Source of the DNA: Planctomycetota bacterium
GTDB taxonomy: Bacteria; Planctomycetota; Phycisphaerae; WQYP01
Assembly: GCA_021809365.1 (NCBI GenBank)
Contig: JAKBAC010000001.1
Span: forward strand, 20,756-84,755
Direction: 5' to 3'
Length of the DNA stretch: 64,000 nt
Shown here: in pieces, positions 17,803 through 25,447 of the stretch
Layout: the number at the start of each line of letters is the position of its first letter
Position numbering within the stretch: position 1 is the stretch's first letter
Program-made: the position numbers and the translations under genes
Notes under the pieces: model-generated
Seen by the model: the letters and a program-made list of their open reading frames with translations, nothing else
Database searches by the model: none
Told to the model about the DNA's origin: nothing

Positions 17803-18789
17803 TCAGCCCTTAAAATAAATGGCTTTTTTTATAGCATCCACTACCCGATCCACATCCGGCACAACATGGTGCAGTAATGGTTTGCTGTATGGCATGGGCA
17901 CATCCAGGGACGCCACACGAACCACAAAATTGTCCAGATCATCAAAACAGCTTTCCTGTACGCGCGCGGCAATCTCAGCGCCCACGCCGCATTGCGGATA
18001 ACCTTCTTCCACTGTCACGCAATAGCCGGTCTTTTTCACAGACGCAATAATCGCCGGCATATCCAAGGGGCGCAGCGTGCGCGGATCAACCACTTCCACA
18101 CTGATGCCATGATCCTTCTGTAATTTTTCAGCGGCGGCCAATGCGGTCAGACAACTGTGCCCCCATGCCACCACCGTGCAATCGGTACCCTCACGCTTGA
18201 CATCCGCTTTACCGAACGGCAAAAGATATTCCTCCTCTGGAACCTCTCCCCGCAGGCCATACATGGATTCATTTTCCAGAAAGATCACCGGATCATCATC
18301 CCGGATGGCGGTTTTCAATAGGCCCTTCGCGTCATAAGCCGTGGCCGGGCAGACCACTTTTAATCCCGGAACGTGCGTGTAGAGAGCATCAACCGTCCAG
18401 GAGTGTGTGGCACCCAACTGTTGCCCCGGACCGGAAATACCGCGAAACACAATCGGGACTTTGAATTGCCCACCGGACATGTGCCGGACTTTGGGGGCAT
18501 TGTTGACCACCTGATCAAACGCCACCAGCGAAAAGGAAAAAGTCATGAATTCGATAATTGGACGCATTCCGACCATCGCCGCACCGACCCCAAGACCGGC
18601 GAAACCGGTTTCAGATATTGGAGCATCCACCACGCGCATCGGGCCGAATTTAGCGAGCATTCCCTGCGATACTTTGTACGCCCCATCATATTCCGCGACT
18701 TCCTCACCAATCAGGAACACCTCCGGATCGCGCTGCATTTCTTCGCACATGGCCTGATTGAGTGCTTCACGCATTTGAATTTCGGGCAT
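17803..18789 (-). CDS. pdhB: pyruvate dehydrogenase E1 component, beta subunit
   Basis: The 328-residue product is the beta chain of a branched, alpha2beta2-type 2-oxoacid dehydrogenase E1. It shows REALNQAMCEEMQRDPEVFL, GEEVAEYDGAYKVSQGM, DAPISETGFAGLGVGAAMVG, EFMTFSFSLVAFDQVVNNAP, RGISGPGQQLGATHS and the C-terminal VVDPRTLRPLDMPAI and VEEGYPQCGVGAEIA segments. With the alpha subunit it decarboxylates pyruvate with thiamine diphosphate and passes an acetyl group to lipoyl E2; E2 and E3 are not in the window. AAGGA is nine bases before the ATG. It follows pdhA by about 85 bases. Other branched-chain substrates cannot be excluded, but sequence is closest to pyruvate forms. Confidence 0.9.
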   Translation of the reverse strand: MPEIQMREALNQAMCEEMQRDPEVFLIGEEVAEYDGAYKVSQGMLAKFGPMRVVDAPISETGFAGLGVGAAMVGMRPIIEFMTFSFSLVAFDQVVNNAPKVRHMSGGQFKVPIVFRGISGPGQQLGATHSWTVDALYTHVPGLKVVCPATAYDAKGLLKTAIRDDDPVIFLENESMYGLRGEVPEEEYLLPFGKADVKREGTDCTVVAWGHSCLTALAAAEKLQKDHGISVEVVDPRTLRPLDMPAIIASVKKTGYCVTVEEGYPQCGVGAEIAARVQESCFDDLDNFVVRVASLDVPMPYSKPLLHHVVPDVDRVVDAIKKAIYFKG

Positions 18790-18874
18790 ACGTTACATTC
18801 CTTAGTGAATTATTTTCATTTCCGGTATTCCGGCTGACGACGCGCCGCCGGCGGTGAACCCAACATCCCTACCA

Positions 18875-19885
18875 TCAGGCTTTATACGCCCCGTAGGGAT
18901 TGGAATAAATATCGGACCATACATCCCCGACATCCGGATAGGGATCTGCATCCGCCTTTTCATGGGCCGCTTCCACCTGCGCATGAATTTCATCACTGAT
19001 CTGAGCCACCTTTTTATCATCCAGTATGTGCAGGCCTTTGAGTTGCTTTTCCAACCGCCCGATCGGGTCATGTTCCTGATATCGGGCCACTTCCTCCTTG
19101 GTGCGGTACTTCTGCGGATCGGAGGTGCTGTGCCCCCGATAGCGGTAGGTCTTGACATCCAGGAAAATGGACCCATTTCCCTTGCGGCAGTAATCCGCCG
19201 CGGTCAGCATCATCCGATACATCGCCACGCAATCCATCCCGTCCACGTCTTTACCGGGAATGCCGTAGGCGTCGCCGGTGCGCAGCTTCAGGTCCGTTAC
19301 CGCCGAGGCGCGATGCAGGTGCGTACCCATGCCGTAGCCATTGTTTTCCACCATGAAGATAATCGGCAGCTTGAAGAGGCCGGCCAGATTCAGCGCTTCA
19401 TGAAAAGCGCCCTGATTCATGGCCCCATCGCCGAAATAACACAATACAACGCCGTCTTCTTTCCGATATTTGATCGCCCAGCCCAGTCCGGTGGCCAGCG
19501 GAACATGCGCTCCAACAATCGCATGACCGCCGAAAAAATTCTTCTCCCGGTCAAAAAAGTGCATCGACCCGCCTTTGCCATGCGAGCAGCCCGTCTTGCG
19601 ACCATACAGTTCCGCAAACAACGGATATATGTCCATCCCCCGCGCGATGGCGTGGCCATGATCCCGGTATGCGGTGATCACGTAATCCGACGGACGCACC
19701 GCCGCGATACTCCCCACCGCCACCGCCTCCTGCCCGACATACAAGTGGCAAAAACCGCCGACTTTCTGCTGCTGATATGATTGCGCACAGCGCAGCTCGA
19801 AGGCCCGGATCAACACCATCTGCCGATACCAATCCAACATTTGCGACGGAGATGGATCAATTTTCTGCTGCGGCTCAACCAACAT
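18875..19885 (-). CDS. pdhA: pyruvate dehydrogenase E1 component, alpha subunit
   Basis: The 336-residue product binds thiamine diphosphate through GDGAMNQGAFHEALNLAGLF and ENNGYGMGTH. Other hallmarks are QQKVGGFCHLYVGQEAVAVG, ITAYRDHGHAIARGMD, GKGGSMHFFD, IVGAHVPLATG and the phosphorylation-loop region YRYRGHSTSDPQKYRTKEE. It is the first gene of the pdhA-pdhB pair; thiamine synthesis genes lie close by, which is suggestive only. I chose the ATG at 19885; a GTG at 19891 sits closer to AAGGTG and is an alternative. The frame remains open a little further upstream to 19939. Confidence 0.92.
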   Translation of the reverse strand: MLVEPQQKIDPSPSQMLDWYRQMVLIRAFELRCAQSYQQQKVGGFCHLYVGQEAVAVGSIAAVRPSDYVITAYRDHGHAIARGMDIYPLFAELYGRKTGCSHGKGGSMHFFDREKNFFGGHAIVGAHVPLATGLGWAIKYRKEDGVVLCYFGDGAMNQGAFHEALNLAGLFKLPIIFMVENNGYGMGTHLHRASAVTDLKLRTGDAYGIPGKDVDGMDCVAMYRMMLTAADYCRKGNGSIFLDVKTYRYRGHSTSDPQKYRTKEEVARYQEHDPIGRLEKQLKGLHILDDKKVAQISDEIHAQVEAAHEKADADPYPDVGDVWSDIYSNPYGAYKA

Positions 19886-20504
19886 CGTCACTGCAACACC
19901 TTTTCCATTCAAAGCCAAAAACAATCCTCCACACGGCAAACGCCGAAAGCCAATGCCTCCGCGGAAATTATGGTTCCTTAACCCCGCGTCCGCCCGCAGG
20001 GTACTCCGCCGCCGACATCATCGGGCTGTTCCAAGACACTTATTTTAATGTTTTGCGTCAATTTCGCAAAGTATTCTTCCCGGTTCTTCTCAGTTTTGCG
20101 GATTATCCGCTCTATGCGGAGGGGATGGCCATACGGAGACGGGCCATGGCCTTTTTGAGAACGCCTGAATGAAACATCAGTTTACAGCCACAATTATGGC
20201 GCAGAGGTTGGATACGACGACGATATTTGTCACGAGGTAGCGGAGGGGCAGCCGCTGCGGCGGCTGGAGGAGGAGAACAGGTGATAGTGGAGCAGTAGAG
20301 TACATGCGGCCAGCCTGGAGAATTGCCGACGCTTGCCGGAAATGGGACACCGTGCTCCAGTCATCATTGCACGGCGGTTGGATTGCTGCCTGTTCCCGGC
20401 ATCACAACATAGTCCATTTTGCTGTAGTGCCAAGCACTGGTGGGCAGCCGTTAGGGCCGCCGTTATTTTGATTAACTATTCACGTCCCCGTTTCGCTTTC
20501 CCGG
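19886..20504. other. long intergenic region without recognised content
   Basis: About 620 bases between pdhA and the zinc-ribbon gene hold only short open frames with no family features or good ribosome binding sites. Purine-rich runs near 20255-20290 (GGAGGAGGAGAAC) are the only striking feature. It marks the change from the housekeeping block to the accessory island. Confidence 0.4.
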
Positions 20505-20960
20505 CTAGAACATATTTTTCTTCCATATGGGAATCCCATCCCATCCGCACTTCGGGCAGTATGGAATCTTCTCATTATCCATGGCGGTAGGTAGCCCCAG
20601 CGGCCCCCACATTCCAAGCGAGAGAGCCTTTGTAAAATTGCTATTTTTCTTCTTATAGGCTGGCATACCAGTATAACCGCACTTCGTACACTTGAATGAC
20701 GGAATTTGAGAAAGCTTGGTATAGCAGGTAATGCAAACCGGATGGCCCTCATAAATCTGAGGTTTTTCCAGTCTTCCGAAAGGCGTATCGCAATTCGCGC
20801 ATCGGGACGCCGGCAGTTCGGCTCGAACAAGCGGAGCCTGGTGCTTCCTAAAACAGCCGGCGCACACCACCGTTTTATCCAATATGTAGGCTGGCTCTGC
20901 AGTTGTTATTATTGCCTTGCATTTTCCGCACTGCTCATCCAAAGATTTTCCCACGCCCAT
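20505..20960 (-). CDS. multi-zinc-ribbon protein, unknown function
   Basis: The 151-residue product carries a series of paired cysteines: CGKC with CAGC, CANC with CITC, CTKC, and CPKC near the end. The first two pairs resemble LIM or double zinc-ribbon modules, each able to hold a zinc ion; the last two CxxC motifs are followed by GYTGMPAYKKK and GWDGIPIWKKN, an internal repeat of about 35-40 residues. There is no signal peptide. I do not recognise a specific family. It is isolated, 616 bases from pdhA and next to the restriction island. Such small zinc proteins often bind protein or nucleic acid, but nothing here proves this. Confidence 0.7.
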   Translation of the reverse strand: MGVGKSLDEQCGKCKAIITTAEPAYILDKTVVCAGCFRKHQAPLVRAELPASRCANCDTPFGRLEKPQIYEGHPVCITCYTKLSQIPSFKCTKCGYTGMPAYKKKNSNFTKALSLGMWGPLGLPTAMDNEKIPYCPKCGWDGIPIWKKNMF

Positions 20961-21078
20961 CCCCTTGTAGAAATAACCGTTTCATCCCATAGCCCTCCGG
21001 ATCGTGTAGAGAAAGTGTAATCCCCCAGAACGAAAAAAACAAATATGCGTAATAGTTATAGTATTTTGGTTGTGCGGT

Positions 21079-21348
21079 CTATTGGATCAGGGCGTTGAGT
21101 TGGGATTCCTTGGTTTCTTTGGTCAGGAGGCGGAAGAGGCATTGATTTTTGCTGCGGAGTTGCCAGAGTTGGCCGATTTGGGTTTTTTCTTCGGTATCGG
21201 CGGAATCGGCCCAGCCTTCGCCTTTGTAGTCGGCGGCGAGGTAGCGGCCATCGTTTAGTTGGGCGACGAAATCAGGGTAGAAGCGGTCGGTGGATGTTGG
21301 GAGCCAGAGTGCGAAATCGGAGCGGGTGGTAAAGTAAATTCGGTCCTG
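21079..21348 (-). pseudogene. C-terminal remnant of a type III restriction enzyme Res subunit
   Basis: The minus-strand frame ending in TAG at 21079 encodes 89 residues that match the C-terminal nuclease end of type III Res proteins: LWLPTSTDRFYPDFVAQLND, then GRYLAADYKGEGWADS with the PD-(D/E)XK catalytic set, and QIGQLWQLRSKNQCLFRLLT. Translation upstream is blocked at once by an in-frame TAG at 21349-21351, and the rest of the roughly 900-residue Res protein is absent. The break lies only about 15 bases from the start of the type II methyltransferase gene, on the other strand. It looks like the stump of an older restriction locus cut by arrival of the new one. Confidence 0.72.
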
Positions 21349-21362
21349 CTAGACTATTGGTA

Positions 21363-22502
21363 ATGAAGATGATAAGTGACAACCTACATCCCTTGCTTTT
21401 CGAATTTGGGGGAGCTCGGCCGCGTGAGGGCGGCGGTCGCGTTGAAGATGATCTTAATATCAATATAAATTTGGATAGGCGGCTGGTTCGGCAGCATCCT
21501 GAGGTGTATTGCCGCGGCGGGGTACGGATTTTTCAGGGCGATGTTTCGGCCTGTTATGAAAAGTGGGAAAGTCCCGTGGCAATTATTTCCGATGGTCCTT
21601 ATGGGGTGAAGGGGTATCCGGGTGATCCGCCGAGGCCGGACCGCCTGGGTGATTGGTACGAGCCGCACATCGCAATGTGGAGTCGCCGGGCGACCGCATT
21701 GACCACCCTGTGGTTCTGGAATACTGAAATTGGCTGGGCAAATGTGCATCCGGTTTTGGCGAAATACGGATGGGAGTACCGGGGGGCGAGTATCTGGGAT
21801 AAGGGGATAGCGCACATAGCCGGCAACGTCAATACGGGTACTATCCGTCGGATTCCCCCGGTTACTGAGCTTTGTGTCCACTACACCCGTGAGGTGACGT
21901 TTCAGGTGGACTCTGAAAAAGTGACGATGAAGGAATGGCTCCGGCACGAGTGGATACGGTCTGGTATTTCCCTATGCAAGGCCAATGACGCGTGTGGTGT
22001 CTTAAACGCGGCCACAAGGAAATATTTTACGCAGTGTCACCTGTGGTATTTTCCCCCCGCTGAGATGTTTGCCAAGCTTTCCGATTACGCCAATAAATTT
22101 GGAAAACCAGATGGGAGGCCCTACTTCTCCATTGACGGAAAGCGCTCGTTGACGGGAGCAGAATGGGAGAATATGCGGGCGAAATTTCGGTTGGATCATG
22201 GTGTGACAAATGTTTGGCGGCACCCGGCCGTTCGGAATGATGAGAGGCTGAAGAACGGATTTAAGGCCGTCCATACAAACCAAAAGCCGCTAGAGCTTGT
22301 GGAAATGACGGTTAAGTTCTGTACTGATCCAGGCGATTTGGTTTGGGAGCCTTTCGGTGGGCTTTGCACAGCCGCGGTCGCGAGTCTGCGGCTGGGACGA
22401 CGATGCGAGGCTGCGGAGATTGATCCAGAGTTTTATGGATTGGCGATCGGGCGCCTGGCTAACTGTGCAAGGAAAACTCCGTCGGATTTCGGTCAGTCCT
22501 GA
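21363..22502 (+). CDS. type II DNA methyltransferase (beta-class, N4-cytosine or N6-adenine)
   Basis: The 379-residue enzyme protects host DNA from the neighbouring nuclease. The catalytic motif IV reads SDGPYGV (about residues 76-82), a variant of (D/N/S)PP(Y/F). It precedes the AdoMet-binding part near the C-terminus, where TNQKPLELVEM, GDLVWEPFGG and LGRRCEAAEIDPEFY are motifs X, I and II. This order is that of beta-class amino methyltransferases. The middle contains the likely target-recognition region. It is convergent with the nuclease gene, their stops 21 bases apart. The ATG at 21363 is chosen over a TTG at 21357; neither has a strong ribosome binding site. Target sequence unknown. 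Confidence 0.85.
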   Translation: MKMISDNLHPLLFEFGGARPREGGGRVEDDLNININLDRRLVRQHPEVYCRGGVRIFQGDVSACYEKWESPVAIISDGPYGVKGYPGDPPRPDRLGDWYEPHIAMWSRRATALTTLWFWNTEIGWANVHPVLAKYGWEYRGASIWDKGIAHIAGNVNTGTIRRIPPVTELCVHYTREVTFQVDSEKVTMKEWLRHEWIRSGISLCKANDACGVLNAATRKYFTQCHLWYFPPAEMFAKLSDYANKFGKPDGRPYFSIDGKRSLTGAEWENMRAKFRLDHGVTNVWRHPAVRNDERLKNGFKAVHTNQKPLELVEMTVKFCTDPGDLVWEPFGGLCTAAVASLRLGRRCEAAEIDPEFYGLAIGRLANCARKTPSDFGQS

Positions 22503-22523
22503 TTTCGAATCGATTCCCCGCTT

Positions 22524-23429
22524 TTACGGTTTGACCAGAGATTGGAGTAGCACGATGTTCTCCGACGATTCGGGCGAGGAGAGTACCTTTGCCCACCGGC
22601 TGATGGCATGGCCATTCATCGTTGAGTTGAGCACCTTCGCTTTGAACTGTTCCAGAGTGGTATGCTGAATTCGGTCCATTTTGGCAAAATTCGTGTCTAA
22701 CCGGTACTTGAATCTCCCCATGAGCTTGCTTAACTTGGCTTGGTATTCCGGGTTGTGCGAAAATCGCCGTCCATCCGGCCCCCAGCTGCTTACTATCTTC
22801 TTTGCTTTGGCGAGGTCGGCAGGCGTGCCTTGGAACTTATATCCATTGGTGTTGGTTTGTTGTAAATTCCGAGTGCGTTTCGATGTGTCTTCTGGTTCAA
22901 GCACCAGGTAGTCTGGTGGGTTGTGGTAGTGGCTGTCTCTCGCTTGGGCCACGCCGCCGGCCGCGTCAATCCAAACATCGAGGATTTTCGGCTGTCCGAA
23001 TATTATAAATTCCGGCACCCAAGCCAACAGTGCCACATTTGTCTGTCCTTGGGCAAAGTGCGTGATGGAGTCTTTAAATCTAGCCGTTATTTCCGTCGCG
23101 AGCGGAAACCATGTCTTGATTTCGATTCCCGGCGTCGGATTTACCGGTCCATTAAAAATTGTGTCTGGGAAGCCGGGATCTTGGCGGATCCACGTCCCAT
23201 TCTCGCGTTTCATATTATCATTAAGGAACGAAACCATGCTGTATTCGATCATATTTCCGATGATCGGGGACAGCTTTGATACTACTTTCGACAGGTGGAT
23301 TGCGTATTGTGTATCCGAGGGCTGCTTGACTTCCAATACGTCCAGAGTACGGCCCGAAAATTCAGCCAGCGCTTTAGATGCATCCAAGAGGATTTCCTTG
23401 AATTCGGGGATCCGTTCGGCCATCGTCAA
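22524..23429 (-). CDS. type II restriction endonuclease (PD-(D/E)XK fold)
   Basis: The 301-residue product lies between a controller gene and a convergent DNA methyltransferase, which is the classic layout of a type II restriction system. A candidate catalytic motif is PD at residues 88-89 (RQDPGFPDTIF) followed by GIEIKTW with Glu103 and Lys105, that is PD-x13-ExK. The preceding helix EYSMVSFLNDNM is consistent with the fold. I do not recognise the precise specificity family. The start overlaps the controller gene stop by four bases, so nuclease expression is coupled to the controller. Base composition is somewhat poorer in GC than flanking housekeeping genes, consistent with transfer. Confidence 0.78.
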   Translation of the reverse strand: MTMAERIPEFKEILLDASKALAEFSGRTLDVLEVKQPSDTQYAIHLSKVVSKLSPIIGNMIEYSMVSFLNDNMKRENGTWIRQDPGFPDTIFNGPVNPTPGIEIKTWFPLATEITARFKDSITHFAQGQTNVALLAWVPEFIIFGQPKILDVWIDAAGGVAQARDSHYHNPPDYLVLEPEDTSKRTRNLQQTNTNGYKFQGTPADLAKAKKIVSSWGPDGRRFSHNPEYQAKLSKLMGRFKYRLDTNFAKMDRIQHTTLEQFKAKVLNSTMNGHAISRWAKVLSSPESSENIVLLQSLVKP

Positions 23430-23680
23430 CTGCGCCTCCGCTTTTGTTTTAACTCCATGTGGCGAAATAGTTCGCTGATTTGAATTCCCAATCCGTTGGC
23501 TATTGCGTGGATGCTTTCAAGCGATGGATTGCGGTTGCCGCGTTCCACGTCTGCGACGTAGGTTCGATGCAGGTTGGAGCGGGCGGCAAGTTGCTCCTGT
23601 GAAATACCGAGGGCGTGGCGTTTCTCTCGAATCGCAGTTCCGAGGGCGGCGTTAATGATATCTGACGCATCGGTTGTCAT
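23426..23680 (-). CDS. restriction-modification controller (C) protein, XRE-type HTH
   Basis: The 84-residue protein is a single helix-turn-helix domain: LGTAIREKRHALGISQEQLAARSNLHRTYVADVERGNRNPS in family terms, with the turn at about residues 26-45 and SLESIHAIANGLGIQISELF completing the fold. C proteins of this size bind as dimers to C-boxes and delay nuclease expression until methylation is established. Its coupling to the nuclease gene and the short putative leader (see the operator entry) fit this role. The C-terminus is unusually basic (KQKRRRS). Confidence 0.85.
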   Translation of the reverse strand: MTTDASDIINAALGTAIREKRHALGISQEQLAARSNLHRTYVADVERGNRNPSLESIHAIANGLGIQISELFRHMELKQKRRRS

Positions 23681-23697
23681 TTGCGAGATGTTCCGGG

Positions 23698-23718
23698 ATT
23701 GTAGCCGATGCGTCTACA
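23698..23718 (-). promoter_or_regulatory. putative controller-protein operator and promoter
   Basis: An inverted repeat TGTAG-N9-CTACA spans 23700-23718, just upstream of the controller gene. Its inner edge overlaps a minus-strand TACAAT (23698-23703), a plausible -10 box. There is no good -35 hexamer, which fits a promoter that needs bound activator. Transcription from it would begin about ten bases before the ATG at 23680, so the message would be almost leaderless, as is common for C genes. Confidence 0.4.
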
Positions 23719-24105
23719 TGCGATGAGTAACAATTGTGCGGCGGCCCGTCGTAGAGCCGTCGCCGGCGCAACAGGTGGGGACCTCGAGGTGGTTAGTCGC
23801 CCCAGATTTCGTGGAAGGTGGGTTCGCGGCGTTGGATTAGCGGGGTTACAGGGGATGGGGCGGATTGCGACGAACAACGATCAACGAACACTGGAGCCAC
23901 CGGGGCACGGAGTTCTGTTGTCCACGGATTTCGGAGATTGGCATAGATTAGGGCGGGGAAGATTGCAGATTACGGGTTATCTTGGCAATGTGGCTCGAGG
24001 TTGAGATTGGAAAATGGGGAAGGTTTGAAAAGTTGGGGGAAAAGGTGCAAAATGACCTTTGTTTTAACCGATGCAGGTGTGATTGAGGCGGCATGTTGCC
24101 TGGGG
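23719..24105. other. intergenic region at right edge of the restriction island
   Basis: This stretch has no full gene. On the minus strand a frame ending in TAA at 23793 reads PLIQRREPTFHEIWGD at its end, which looks like a real protein C-terminus, possibly from the Mod partner of the truncated Res gene; I cannot prove this. From about 23868 the bases resemble, in reverse, the GTTCGTT-rich words at the right end of the window (for example CGAACAACGATCAACGAAC). Confidence 0.35.
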
Positions 24106-24588
24106 CTACTCCGAGGCCGGTAAAAAAGTGGCAGAGCCGAAGGACGATCCGGGAATGGCCACGCGCGTAAGCCTCCAACGATGGGAGGTGTGTTGGAATT
24201 CCAGCACGCGCTGGCTGTGCAGGCCGGCAAAGGTCGCCTGCACCGTAAAGAATATGAGGTTTTCGCCCTTTCGGCGCTCGGTAAGCATAAGCCGCCCCCC
24301 TGTCTTTACCAGTGCCTTCGGCAACGGCACAGTCCATGGGTCTAAGAGACCTTTCGCATCGGCCAGTTCATCTATTGCGCAGGTTTCGCCGGCATTCAGC
24401 AGAAGATCCATTTGGAGCCGTGCGATGGTGTGATTTGTAAGCTTTAACTGATAGGAAAACACCTCACCCACCACCACAAAGCACGCCACTGCCAGAGCCA
24501 TCATCGCCACCACGGTAATGATGGCAAAACCGCGGGGGCGCGGGCGGGGCGCGACCTTACGCGCATGGGATAGAAAGTTATGATTCAT
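24106..24588 (-). CDS. minor pseudopilin-like membrane protein of the secretion operon
   Basis: The 160-residue product has a basic lead, then RGFAIITVVAMMALAVACFVVV, a hydrophobic helix that resembles a prepilin start but lacks the Glu at position five, as is known for GspK-type proteins. The rest is a small soluble domain without recognised motifs. Its ATG overlaps the stop of the upstream prepilin gene by four bases, and it is the last gene of the operon. I infer a minor pseudopilin role from position and topology. Confidence 0.6.
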   Translation of the reverse strand: MNHNFLSHARKVAPRPRPRGFAIITVVAMMALAVACFVVVGEVFSYQLKLTNHTIARLQMDLLLNAGETCAIDELADAKGLLDPWTVPLPKALVKTGGRLMLTERRKGENLIFFTVQATFAGLHSQRVLEFQHTSHRWRLTRVAIPGSSFGSATFLPASE

Positions 24589-25088
24589 AGCGCACCATGC
24601 TTTCCGGCATGAAGTTCAGCCGACAGGGATACGAATGTTTGCGTCACCTGTTGTTTTCCCCGCATCCAGGAGACGGATAGATAACCGGGACTGAATTGTG
24701 CAAAATGCAAGCCGGGCAACAATGCGGGCCAATATTGCGGCGGCGGAGAAATTTTCCCGTTTTGCCAAATCCGCGCCACGGTGCCATTGGAATTCGCCAG
24801 CCAGAGAATCTCCCGCTGTTTTCCATATCGGCAGATCAAACCATGTGATCCCTGCAAGTGCAAATCCGGTGCAGTGGCGATATCCTGCCGCAATTCACGC
24901 ATCAGTTGCCCGCGCTGTGATAAATGCGCGGCCCGCATATCAGCCTTGCTGAAGGTGTGGAGGCACACCACAAAAAATTGCCCGGCCATCGTTAAAAAAA
25001 TAGCCATGACCGGTAGCATTACCATGCACTCCATGAGGGTAAATCCCCCTTTGCAACGGCAAGTCCTTGTAGGCATTTTTAGTTTCAT
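24585..25088 (-). CDS. prepilin-type N-terminal methylation protein (minor pseudopilin)
   Basis: The 167-residue product has the textbook prepilin site GGFTLMECMVMLPVMAIF: a Gly before Phe, Glu at position five of the mature form, and a hydrophobic helix. A prepilin peptidase would cut after the Gly and methylate the Phe. Length and the following mixed alpha/beta domain are in the range of GspI/GspJ minor pseudopilins. It overlaps the genes on both sides by four bases. Confidence 0.8.
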   Translation of the reverse strand: MKLKMPTRTCRCKGGFTLMECMVMLPVMAIFLTMAGQFFVVCLHTFSKADMRAAHLSQRGQLMRELRQDIATAPDLHLQGSHGLICRYGKQREILWLANSNGTVARIWQNGKISPPPQYWPALLPGLHFAQFSPGYLSVSWMRGKQQVTQTFVSLSAELHAGKHGAL

Positions 25089-25447
25089 TTTTTGCCTCCC
25101 GTGGGTTTTGCCCGCGATGCCGGAGTCAACGCATACAGCGTCTGCCCGGCGGAATGGTCAGCAACACGAATGGCAACCCAGTGGCTGCCGCCGGGCAACG
25201 CCTGACTGCCCCGGCTTGGCATTTTGGCCGGCCCGATGATCCATGGTTTGGCAGCGACCTCCCGCGGCTGCGTCGTGACACGATACAGCATGGCCTGCTC
25301 ATTGCGGGCCGCATTACGAATCGCCGCCAAACGCGCGCAGTCCCGGTTATACAGCCACACCACATGCACGAACACCGACGCCAGCACCAAAAGCAGCGCA
25401 ATGGCAAGCGTCAGATCGAACATAAAAAAGCCGCGACTTCGATTCAT
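25085..25447 (-). CDS. pseudopilin-like protein
   Basis: The 120-residue product begins MNRSRGFFMFDLTLAIALLLVLASVFVHVV, a prepilin-like sequence with Asp in place of the usual Glu at position five. A short soluble domain follows. GGAGG is nine bases before the ATG at 25447, and the start overlaps the GspF-like gene stop by four bases. The frame is open far upstream, inside the GspF-like gene, but that extension is a shadow. A shortened relative of its first 16 residues is found at 26709-26861, showing that this gene was once duplicated along with the GspF-like gene. Confidence 0.7.
   Translation of the reverse strand: MNRSRGFFMFDLTLAIALLLVLASVFVHVVWLYNRDCARLAAIRNAARNEQAMLYRVTTQPREVAAKPWIIGPAKMPSRGSQALPGGSHWVAIRVADHSAGQTLYALTPASRAKPTGGKK

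Noticed and set aside
18854..19780. Plus-strand open frame of about 308 codons opposite pdhA.
   Set aside because: Antisense shadow of a highly conserved gene; no ribosome binding site or recognisable domain.
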